This document shows, in pieces, positions 25,302 through 31,564 of a stretch of DNA of 35,903 nucleotides. The stretch is taken from the NCBI GenBank assembly GCA_030731845.1, contig JANQTF010000315.1, positions 1-35,903 of the forward strand, read 5' to 3'. This stretch comes from Bacteroidia bacterium (GTDB taxonomy: Bacteria; Bacteroidota; Bacteroidia; J057). Position 1 is the stretch's first letter, and each line of letters begins with the position of its first letter. The translations under genes and the position numbers were made by a program. The notes beneath the pieces were generated by a model, which worked only from the letters and a program-made list of their open reading frames with translations, did no database searches and was not told where the DNA came from.

Positions 25302-25456
25302 TTGCAGATGGTGGAAGTGTATTATCGCGAGTGTCGTCTTGGAAGAATTGTGACATACGCAGAGACAAAAAGGGGCAAAGAGCTAGAGAACCTATTGTGC
25401 TCAGGAGCACCACAGGATTGTCGGCACGAAAGTGTCGAAAATTGAGCCATAAATGC

Positions 25457-25495
25457 GCACAAAAAGGGGTATTCAGGCGGAATTTTTGCCTGAAT
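25457..25495 (-). terminator. Hairpin after the DUF3098 gene
   Basis: ATTCAGGC (25471-25478) pairs exactly with GCCTGAAT (25488-25495). On the minus strand it is followed by ACCCCTTTTTGTG. The hairpin begins 8 bases after the stop codon at 25504. It would reduce read-through into uppP. Confidence 0.6.
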
Positions 25496-25503
25496 GGAGT
25501 AAA

Positions 25504-25875
25504 TCAGACGGCCTCCGTTTCCTGAGAAGGATCGGCCACCTTGGGTCGATACATGATCGCGAAGATGATTTCGACAAATCCACCGATCACAAGCCAGGGA
25601 GCAATGTGAAGAGGAACAGAAAACTGTGTCGCATCCACAAAGGAATCTGTTACCATGAGGATGAAGCCCAGCACAATCACCCCAATGCCAGCGAGCAACA
25701 AAAGATAATTGGTTCGGGTAAAAGGAAGGGCATCAACATGAAGCTCGGCCTTGGCAGTAGAAGGCATGGGGCGCTTTCTTTCGGTGCTTACTTCAGTCTG
25801 CTCGGAGGTCGTATTGACGATCTTCTTGGCAGAGGTCTTAACGATTTTTTTAGGCTGATTGGATGATTTTGCCAT
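25504..25875 (-). CDS. DUF3098 domain protein
   Basis: The protein has 123 residues. The DUF3098 core is about 50-115 with two transmembrane helices, NYLLLLAGIGVIVLGFILMV and HIAPWLVIGGFVEIIFAIMY, separated by a short loop (TDSFVDATQF). An N-terminal extension of about 45 residues is rich in Lys, Thr and Ser and probably cytosolic; this is longer than most members. Function unknown. It lies between ftsX and uppP, which is the usual place in Bacteroidota, and is therefore likely connected with division or envelope building. Confidence 0.92.
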   Translation of the reverse strand: MAKSSNQPKKIVKTSAKKIVNTTSEQTEVSTERKRPMPSTAKAELHVDALPFTRTNYLLLLAGIGVIVLGFILMVTDSFVDATQFSVPLHIAPWLVIGGFVEIIFAIMYRPKVADPSQETEAV

Positions 25876-25899
25876 GATTCAACAGGTGATTCTTGCAGG

Positions 25900-26802
25900 C
25901 TATTCCTGCATGAGCTGGTCCAGATTTTTGTTTAAAAAGCGATTGACGGCCAGATAGCTCCCGACCCAGCCAAGCAGCAGGCCAAGTAACACAATTCCCC
26001 CAATCAATCCAATAAAGCCAAGGCTTTGAAGGTGCCACAAGGGCAAAGGGGCAGGCGACCAAACGGCAAGCATCCACCAAGCAGCCAAGAGCAGCAAGCA
26101 AGCCAAAATGCCGGCACTGCCCCCTTGAACCAATCCTTTGAGGAGAAAAGGTCTTCTGATAAAGGAGTCGGTAGCACCGATGAGCTGCATGCTTCTGATG
26201 GCGAGTCTTTGTGCATAGATCCCTAGCCGGATGGTAGCGAAGATCAGATAAAAAGCGATCACCAGGAGAATCATACCAATGCCAAGGGTGAGCCAGGCCA
26301 CCACGAAGAGGTTTTTCTTCAATTGAAGAATTTGCTCAAGCGGATATTCAACCGAGGTGACGATCACTTGCTGCTCCAACCCTTCCCGAATCCGCTCCAG
26401 GCTATCCTGATGAATGAACTGCGGCAGCAATTTCACCCGAAAAGAAGATGGCAAAGGATTGACCCCTCCGAGTGGCTCGGTAATATCAGATCCAAATCGC
26501 TCCTGATACTCCTTCAAGGCTTCTTCTTTGGAGATAAACTCTACATCTCGTGTGTATGAAGCGTTTTTCAGAGTTCGAGCCAGGCGATCCTGGTCTTCTG
26601 GCCTTGCCCCATCAAGCACCTGCACGTCTAGTCTCACTGCCTCCTCTACCCGCTTGGCGTATTTTTGCCCCAGGAGGAGATATGAGGCAAACAAGCCCAA
26701 AAAGAACAACATCAGAGCCATACTCACCATCGTGGTGAGGTAGGCACTGCGGGAGCGACGCCTAAGATAATACTGAGGATATTTGACAGGTACTACTGAC
26801 AC
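25900..26802 (-). CDS. ftsX: Cell division protein FtsX (permease-like)
   Basis: The product has about 300 residues. No ATG start is available in this frame; GTG at 26802 gives MSVVPVKYPQYYLRRRS and TTG at 26823 would add seven residues. FtsX forms a complex with the ATPase FtsE and activates peptidoglycan hydrolases at the division site. The topology is as expected: one helix at about 27-45 (MVSMALMLFFLGLFASYLLLG), a large periplasmic domain including EFISKEEALKEYQERFG and NPLPSSFRVKL, then three C-terminal helices from about 170. The gene heads the ftsX - DUF3098 - uppP - folA group. ftsE is not in this window next to it, which is usual in Bacteroidota. Confidence 0.93.
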   Translation of the reverse strand: MSVVPVKYPQYYLRRRSRSAYLTTMVSMALMLFFLGLFASYLLLGQKYAKRVEEAVRLDVQVLDGARPEDQDRLARTLKNASYTRDVEFISKEEALKEYQERFGSDITEPLGGVNPLPSSFRVKLLPQFIHQDSLERIREGLEQQVIVTSVEYPLEQILQLKKNLFVVAWLTLGIGMILLVIAFYLIFATIRLGIYAQRLAIRSMQLIGATDSFIRRPFLLKGLVQGGSAGILACLLLLAAWWMLAVWSPAPLPLWHLQSLGFIGLIGGIVLLGLLLGWVGSYLAVNRFLNKNLDQLMQE

Positions 26803-27149
26803 AGCCGCTAAAATAGCTGACAATCGCGAAAAGAACGAGTGACATCAAGATTTTCCTTTCCTCGGCCACCTATCTTTTCATACACCTTCCCCATTCTTTG
26901 GTTCAATGGATTTGTAAAGGGCCGATTTTTTATTTAAACTTTCAGTCAATATTGCTTTTCCCGACCTGTTCCTTGACATACCGAGCCTAATTCCTGTTGA
27001 TACCCAATTTTGCGAGTAGCCATGTCAAATATTGACCTCTGTTCTCAAAAATTGACAAAAACACCAGTGAGAAAAGCGACTTTGGAGTCAGTTTGTCCAC
27101 ATGGTAAGAATGGTATCATATTTCATACACCAACCGAAAACAAATCCCA
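26803..27149. other. 347-base divergent intergenic region, no confident gene
   Basis: The region lies between ftsX (minus) and the 172-residue plus-strand gene. It must hold the promoters of both, but no exact TAnnTTTG was found on either strand; GACTTTGG near 27080 is only a weak match. A plus-strand frame at 27010-27204 overlaps the following gene and has no protein features. Confidence 0.5.
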
Positions 27150-27668
27150 ATGCATCCAGACAACCAAAAACAAGCCCAAGCCACGGAAAGTCACTATTCC
27201 CTGAAATCCCTTTTCGAAGTGATTCTGCAAGGTGGAATCACAAAAGATGCTGCCAGATACAGCACCGAAGCTCAGCAAGCCTGCGACCCCACAGATCGAG
27301 ATAAAGAACTCATTCTTCTGGGACTCAAAGTATTACTACTGGGGGGGGAAGAAAGCGGCGTGCTTCTTCCATTGCTCAACTATCTCCAAAAAAAGCCTAC
27401 CTGCGAATTTGCATGGTATCTGATCAGTCTGCTTTTTTCTGAAACACAGGCTGATTATTCAGTGAAATGTGCCATTGTGGCCTATCACCTTGGCAATGAG
27501 CACACCAAAGTCAAAGCCCTGACCTTGATGAATACCTGCCTTTCAGTGCCGTTGGTCCTATCCAAGATGACCAATCAGGATCTCAAAGATGAATGCGGCC
27601 TTTTATGGCAAGAATTATCGGATGAATTCCACGGACTGACCTTCCAAAAAATTGTGGAGGCCTGCTGA
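27150..27668 (+). CDS. Hypothetical helical protein
   Basis: The 172-residue product was not recognised. It has no signal peptide or membrane segment. From about residue 45 the sequence is almost entirely predicted helix, with repeated Leu-rich pairs (DKELILLGLKVLLLGGEESG, then LLPLLNYLQKK and FAWYLISLLFSE), resembling a TPR- or HEAT-like superhelix, although no consensus repeats align. Seven Cys residues are spread through it without a motif. It stands alone on the plus strand between the ftsX group and a convergent nuclease-like gene, and has a strong terminator beginning 31 bases past its stop. Confidence 0.75.
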   Translation: MHPDNQKQAQATESHYSLKSLFEVILQGGITKDAARYSTEAQQACDPTDRDKELILLGLKVLLLGGEESGVLLPLLNYLQKKPTCEFAWYLISLLFSETQADYSVKCAIVAYHLGNEHTKVKALTLMNTCLSVPLVLSKMTNQDLKDECGLLWQELSDEFHGLTFQKIVEAC

Positions 27669-27676
27669 GTCTCAGC

Positions 27677-28780
27677 CTACCTGATCAATTTTCCAGCCAG
27701 CCACTTCCACCAGGGAGTGGCTGTTTTTTTGTTATGAATCGGGCTATGAAACATCCCAAAAGCTCGTGCTTCCATCTTTGGCGAGGGAGTGCAACACAGG
27801 TCCAGCGGTTTTTTGAGCCAACCAAGCCCCAAGTCTATCGCTTCTCTATCTATGATTTTCAGATGTTCTTCAAACCTTACGGGGGCATCTTCCACCGATT
27901 GCCCCACCAACTCGCGCAAGTCGGGCGAGCCAGCCATTTTCCACGCGGTGTACCACCAAGCCCCCACTGCCCTGATCGACTGCCGCATCCGGCGCTCCAC
28001 CATGCCGTTGAGCCGCTTGTGATAGGCGTCCGAATATTCACGGGAGTAGGTCCTCACCACCACATTGTTGCGAGATTCGTAGCCATACTTCCGGTCAGCG
28101 GGGAAACTACGGCTTAATTCTCGCTCAAATCCCAAAACAGAGTCGAGCAGCACATGCGAAGACAACACTGTGGCCCAGCTCTCTTCTCCCAGATTGTCGA
28201 TATAATAGGCTCGCCCCACAAAAAAATCATAGTCTCCGGCGAATAACTCGGGGAGGCGGGACTCCCAAAAGCCATGGATGCCACGCTGCCCGGTCATTTG
28301 ACCGTTGTAGTTTTCGGTGGTGTGGAGAGGCACGTGACCATCTCCGACATAATGCCCCAGATCAGCTGATATTTTGAGAATGGCGGCGAGGTCTTTTTGT
28401 TCAAACGCTTCTTTGAGTTGAAATAACCGCCAGGGAAGTTGGTAAGGCAATATGCCAAATGCCATGAGCGAGTCCTCTGAATATTTTTCGACCGCTTCCT
28501 TCCAGCCTCTTGGCAAATCTGGAAAAGGATACTCCCCCCAATGATCCACATCTATATAGTGTCGGGCGGCTTCGCCATCGACTGCATATCGGCGCTTGTC
28601 GGGGTCCACTGCGTGATCGGTGAGATATTCCAGATGAGCTTTGTAAACGACCAGCATTTCCGGAGGAAGGGTAAATACCGCCAGACGATTGATGCGCTGA
28701 TGTGCCCAAAAACCCCAGCCATGCACATTGGACAAATGCCCTATAACCAACAAAACCAAAAAAAACGCGCGAGACTTCAT
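27677..28780 (-). CDS. S1/P1 nuclease / zinc-dependent phospholipase C family protein, secreted
   Basis: The protein has 367 residues with a signal peptide (MKSRAFFLVLLVIGHLSNVHG). Cleavage before W22 would free an N-terminal tryptophan, which is the first zinc ligand in this superfamily. Further candidate ligands match the P1 nuclease spacing: H27 (Trp+5), H143, D147 and H153 in LGHYVGDGHVPLHTTENYNG, and H169 with E173 in IHGFWE, where nucleases have Asp and phospholipases Glu. DVDHW at 77-81 is also conserved. Such enzymes hydrolyse single-stranded nucleic acid or phospholipid outside the cytoplasm; the sequence does not decide between them. The C-terminus (TPWWKWLAGKLIR) is encoded by the opposing gene's terminator region. 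Confidence 0.88.
   Translation of the reverse strand: MKSRAFFLVLLVIGHLSNVHGWGFWAHQRINRLAVFTLPPEMLVVYKAHLEYLTDHAVDPDKRRYAVDGEAARHYIDVDHWGEYPFPDLPRGWKEAVEKYSEDSLMAFGILPYQLPWRLFQLKEAFEQKDLAAILKISADLGHYVGDGHVPLHTTENYNGQMTGQRGIHGFWESRLPELFAGDYDFFVGRAYYIDNLGEESWATVLSSHVLLDSVLGFERELSRSFPADRKYGYESRNNVVVRTYSREYSDAYHKRLNGMVERRMRQSIRAVGAWWYTAWKMAGSPDLRELVGQSVEDAPVRFEEHLKIIDREAIDLGLGWLKKPLDLCCTPSPKMEARAFGMFHSPIHNKKTATPWWKWLAGKLIR
27699..27730 (+). terminator. Terminator inside the 3' end of the convergent gene
   Basis: AGCCACTTCC (27699-27708) pairs with GGGAGTGGCT (27713-27722) with one wobble, followed by G and seven T. It is a strong plus-strand terminator for the 172-residue gene, yet lies entirely within the coding sequence of the minus-strand gene that ends at 27677. 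Confidence 0.8.
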
Positions 28781-28868
28781 ATGAAATCAGATAGGTAAAA
28801 ACTGGTCCTCAATCTAGAAATTCCTGCTCAAGAGATCAATGATTGAGGAAAATTGCATGAAATCGGTC

Positions 28869-28899
28869 TTTCAAGATTCGGGTAAAATGCCTATATTTG
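28869..28899 (+). promoter_or_regulatory. Candidate promoter of clpS-aat
   Basis: TATATTTG at 28892-28899 is an exact TAnnTTTG match, with TTTC at 28869-28872 nineteen bases upstream in place of TTTG. Transcription would start near 28905, about 33 bases before the clpS ATG at 28938. Confidence 0.55.
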
Positions 28900-28937
28900 T
28901 TGAGAAAATCCCATCTAAGCAGGATTGAATATATCCC

Positions 28938-29237
28938 ATGAATACCGGAAACCAAATCTTGACACGTGAGCTCGTTGATGTCCTTGAAAAAGTGAGGACT
29001 GATGATCCGGTGACACTCATCGTGTGGAACGACGAGATCAATACCTTCGATTGGGTAATAGAATCTCTGATTGAGGTGTGTGGCCACACCCGCGAACAAG
29101 CAGAACAGTGTGCCATGATCATCCATTACAAAGGAAAATATCCTGTCAAAAAAGGCAGCAGAAAGAAAATCTCTCCGATGCGCGAAGCACTCTCCGATCG
29201 CGGCATTGGTGCCACAGTAGAGGAGGTCACTGTTTAG
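28938..29237 (+). CDS. clpS: ATP-dependent Clp protease adaptor ClpS
   Basis: The protein has 99 residues. The core pattern VIWNDEINTFDWVIESLIEV, with VCGHTREQAEQCAMIIHYKGK, is diagnostic. ClpS binds proteins with bulky N-terminal residues (Leu, Phe, Tyr, Trp) and delivers them to ClpAP or a related ClpC protease. The N-terminal 22 residues are the flexible extension that engages the Clp ATPase. The gene is followed at 7 bases by aat, so the two enzymes of N-degron recognition and tagging are encoded together. A candidate promoter with an exact -7 box lies upstream. Confidence 0.96.
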   Translation: MNTGNQILTRELVDVLEKVRTDDPVTLIVWNDEINTFDWVIESLIEVCGHTREQAEQCAMIIHYKGKYPVKKGSRKKISPMREALSDRGIGATVEEVTV

Positions 29238-29244
29238 TGCTTTC

Positions 29245-29925
29245 ATGCCCATTTATTCCCTTCCTCCACAACTCATTTTCCCGCCTGTATCACATGCAGA
29301 GCCCGATGGGCTTCTCGCCATTGGTGGCGACCTCAGCCCCGATCGGCTGATCCTCGCCTACCAATCCGGTATTTTCCCTTGGTTTAGTCCCGATGAACCT
29401 ATCCTTTGGTGGTCGCCCGACCCCCGCTTTGTCATGCATGTGGATGATCTCAACATCTCCAAAAGCATGAAACAGGTGCTCCGCCGCCAGCAATTTGACA
29501 TTCGCTTCGACACCGCATTTGCCCAGGTCATTGAAGCCTGTGGCAGGACACCCCGCCCCGGACAAGCGGGCACCTGGATCACCGAGGAGATGAAGCAGGC
29601 CTATATCACACTCCACGAAAAAGGTCTGGCCCACAGCGCCGAAGCCTGGCTCAACGGGCAGCTCGTCGGTGGATTGTATGGCATCAGCATGGGAGGCGCG
29701 TTTTTTGGCGAATCTATGTTTGCCCATGTCTCCAATTCCAGCAAAGCCGCATTCATCACGTTGGTGCAATGGCTCAAGGCCCGCCGTGTCTCCCTCATCG
29801 ACTGTCAGGTCCATACCGAGCATCTCGAAAGCCTGGGTGCCGAAGAAATTGACCGGGAGGAATTTATCGCCTGGCTACAGGATGAACTTGAAAAGCCAAC
29901 GATGCAAGGGAAGTGGGAGCTTTGA
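29245..29925 (+). CDS. aat: Leucyl/phenylalanyl-tRNA--protein transferase
   Basis: The enzyme has 226 residues, the usual length. It transfers Leu or Phe from charged tRNA to proteins with N-terminal Arg or Lys, making them ClpS substrates. Visible motifs are FPPVSHAEPDGLLAIGGDLS, then YQSGIFPWFSPDEPILWWSP, then MFAHVSNSSKAAFITLVQWL, and LIDCQVHTEHLESLGAEEI near the end. It starts 7 bases after clpS and is clearly in one transcript with it. A strong terminator lies 72 bases downstream. Confidence 0.96.
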   Translation: MPIYSLPPQLIFPPVSHAEPDGLLAIGGDLSPDRLILAYQSGIFPWFSPDEPILWWSPDPRFVMHVDDLNISKSMKQVLRRQQFDIRFDTAFAQVIEACGRTPRPGQAGTWITEEMKQAYITLHEKGLAHSAEAWLNGQLVGGLYGISMGGAFFGESMFAHVSNSSKAAFITLVQWLKARRVSLIDCQVHTEHLESLGAEEIDREEFIAWLQDELEKPTMQGKWEL

Positions 29926-29937
29926 TACCGCTGCTCT

Positions 29938-29987
29938 TGAGACCGCTTGCGCTGCGAGATTGTGAGACCGCTTCGCTATGAGAGGCG
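29938..29987. repeat. Tandem pair of about 25-bp imperfect repeats
   Basis: Two adjacent units both start with TGAGACCGCTT (29938 and 29963) and continue with similar GCGCT..GAGA patterns. They lie right after aat and before its terminator. Purine/GAGACCGCTT-type units of this kind can be dispersed intergenic repeats in some Bacteroidota genomes, but only these two copies can be seen here. Confidence 0.5.
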
Positions 29988-29996
29988 AGACTGGAA

Positions 29997-30030
29997 AACG
30001 CTGACAGGGTTTTTTGTCGGCGTTTTTTTC
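29997..30030 (+). terminator. Terminator of clpS-aat
   Basis: AACGCTGACA (29997-30006) pairs with TGTCGGCGTT (30015-30024) with one wobble pair, followed by TTTTTCTT. It ends the clpS-aat transcript and lies 37 bases before the end of the convergent M56 gene. Confidence 0.8.
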
Positions 30031-30066
30031 TTGTCTGACTGCTCGCTTCTGACACCTGACCTCTCT

Positions 30067-31098
30067 CTACGGCACACAGACCGTTTCACAATCGGTGCAG
30101 TAAAGAACTTCCAGGCCGGGGTCAGGAAGTTCGGAAGCTTGCTGATAGAGGTCCCAGCCTTTCATGGTTTGGCTTACGAGAAAGTTGGTCGGGGACATGA
30201 GGAGGATCTGGACCAACACAATGGCCGACATGCGAAGGAGAGGAACCGAACCGCGGCAAGGATTCTCTTGGGTCATCAAGCGGTGAATTCTGCGGTAAAG
30301 CTGACTTCCTGCCAGGGCGTTGCCCCAATAAGGAATCGCTTGCTTTTGTTCTTGTAGCCTGAGCAGAAGTTGGCCGTAGGCTTTTCTGCCCAAGATCTGT
30401 GCAGCTTGATCATCGGCCTGGCACTCAGCGAGCCAGGATAGCTCCTTTTTCAGCCAGTAGAGAACAGGATTCCAGCACCAACAAATGGTGAGGAGTCTGA
30501 GCAGCAGTTGTTCGAGGGTGTTTTGTTGACGAATGTGGGAGAATTCATGGGCCAGAACCGCCTTTTGCTCTGCCTTGGGCAGCGCCTCATATTCCTTGCC
30601 AAGAATGAGGTAATTTTTTCCCCACCAGAAAGCAGAGGTAGGATAAGGATGAGAAGGAAGCAATCGCCACATTCCTTGCTTGAGGAGTTCTTTTTTTCCG
30701 CCTCTGATGATTCGATGCATGATGAAGCTGTCTTTGATCAACCGGATCGACCAATAAGCCGCCATCAGGAGGCTCGTCAGAAGCCAAATGGGCTTTGCAC
30801 CCACGAGCCAGGTACCCAAAGCGTAGGTTCTGAACAGGACCCGGTGGCCTAGCTGCGGCGACTCACAGCGGCAAAACGCGGTCATCTGGTGATCTGGAAT
30901 CCGCTGAAAAAAGGTACTGCCCATCGGCATGGCCTGAGGCACATGATTGGGCAAGACCAAGGGGATCAACAGGCTGGCAGCGAGCACAAGATGCAATGAA
31001 AGCCTCCTCATAGCAGGAGACAAGCCTTTGCGCACCAGCAAATATAGCCACACTCCCGTGAGATGAAGCAAGAGGGCCGTAAGTCCATAGCTGATCAT
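30067..31098 (-). CDS. M56 family (BlaR1-like) membrane metallopeptidase, short form
   Basis: The product has 343 residues. Hydrophobic segments near 5-22, 33-49, 100-120 and 255-275 frame a cytosolic zinc protease domain with HEFSH (H184, E185, H188) in VLAHEFSHIRQQNTLEQLL and a later ECQADD that supplies the third ligand (E225). BlaR1/MecR1 relatives cleave or inactivate their cognate BlaI-type repressor on sensing a signal. This member stops soon after the last helix, so it lacks a penicillin-binding or TonB-like sensor domain. Its tail ends CTDCETVCVP with three cysteines in seven residues. The start overlaps the blaI-like stop by four bases (ATGA), indicating coupled translation. Confidence 0.9.
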   Translation of the reverse strand: MISYGLTALLLHLTGVWLYLLVRKGLSPAMRRLSLHLVLAASLLIPLVLPNHVPQAMPMGSTFFQRIPDHQMTAFCRCESPQLGHRVLFRTYALGTWLVGAKPIWLLTSLLMAAYWSIRLIKDSFIMHRIIRGGKKELLKQGMWRLLPSHPYPTSAFWWGKNYLILGKEYEALPKAEQKAVLAHEFSHIRQQNTLEQLLLRLLTICWCWNPVLYWLKKELSWLAECQADDQAAQILGRKAYGQLLLRLQEQKQAIPYWGNALAGSQLYRRIHRLMTQENPCRGSVPLLRMSAIVLVQILLMSPTNFLVSQTMKGWDLYQQASELPDPGLEVLYCTDCETVCVP

Positions 31099-31469
31099 GG
31101 TTCTTCGTGATTATTCAAGAGCTTCTTTAATTCGCTCATTTCGTTCTCAGACAAGGTTTCGTCTTCGAGCAAGCGCGCCACCATCACCGGCGAGGAGCCG
31201 CCAAATACCTGATCGACCATGTTGCGTAATGCCCGAAACTGATATTGCCTCTTGGTCACCACAGGAAAATACCGATGACTGCGGCCAAATGCCTCATGAG
31301 ATACGAAGCCCTTGGTCTCCAAAATTCTCACAATTGTGGAGACAGTATTGTAGGCGGGCTTGGGTTCGGCGGTCCACCGATCGAGAATATCATTGACAAA
31401 TCCTTTGTCGAGCGACCAGAGGATATTCATGATGTTGAGCTCCTGCGGAGTGAGTAAAGGAGAATCCAT
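31095..31469 (-). CDS. BlaI/MecI/CopY family transcriptional repressor
   Basis: The protein has 124 residues, a winged-helix repressor that dimerises through a C-terminal helix bundle. The family pattern is seen in LTPQELNIMNILWSLDKGFVNDIL and PAYNTVSTIVRILETKGFVSHE, the latter being the recognition helix and wing, followed by a linker around RYFPVVTKRQYQ which is the usual protease-sensitive region. It is translationally coupled to the M56 peptidase gene, forming the classical repressor/peptidase pair. An inverted repeat upstream of its start is the probable autoregulatory operator. The regulated genes beyond this pair are not evident in the window. Confidence 0.93.
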   Translation of the reverse strand: MDSPLLTPQELNIMNILWSLDKGFVNDILDRWTAEPKPAYNTVSTIVRILETKGFVSHEAFGRSHRYFPVVTKRQYQFRALRNMVDQVFGGSSPVMVARLLEDETLSENEMSELKKLLNNHEEP

Positions 31470-31475
31470 GGCATG

Positions 31476-31493
31476 AAACTAATGATTTAGTTT
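31476..31493. promoter_or_regulatory. Probable BlaI-type operator (inverted repeat)
   Basis: AAACTAA-TGAT-TTAGTTT is a perfect 7-bp dyad, 6 bases upstream of the repressor start codon. On the minus strand it overlaps a possible -7 element (TTAGTTTC) spaced 19 bases from TTG. A site there would let the repressor block its own promoter. The helicase gene begins 72 bases away on the other strand and could also be affected. Confidence 0.6.
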
Positions 31494-31564
31494 TGGGTTT
31501 GCAATGGTAAAGTCTATCATTATTGGTTCAAAGCTGCGATATTAACCGCCCGGTAGAAGAAAAT

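Noticed and set aside
25397-25438. Two small hairpins (GTGCT/AGCAC and TCGGCAC-GAAA-GTGTCGA) upstream of uppP
   Set aside because: Each is short, the GAAA loop is on the non-transcribed side for uppP, and no known riboswitch core accompanies them.
27010-27204. Plus-strand frame of 64 codons in the ftsX upstream gap
   Set aside because: Overlaps the next gene in another frame and has no signal, membrane or family features.
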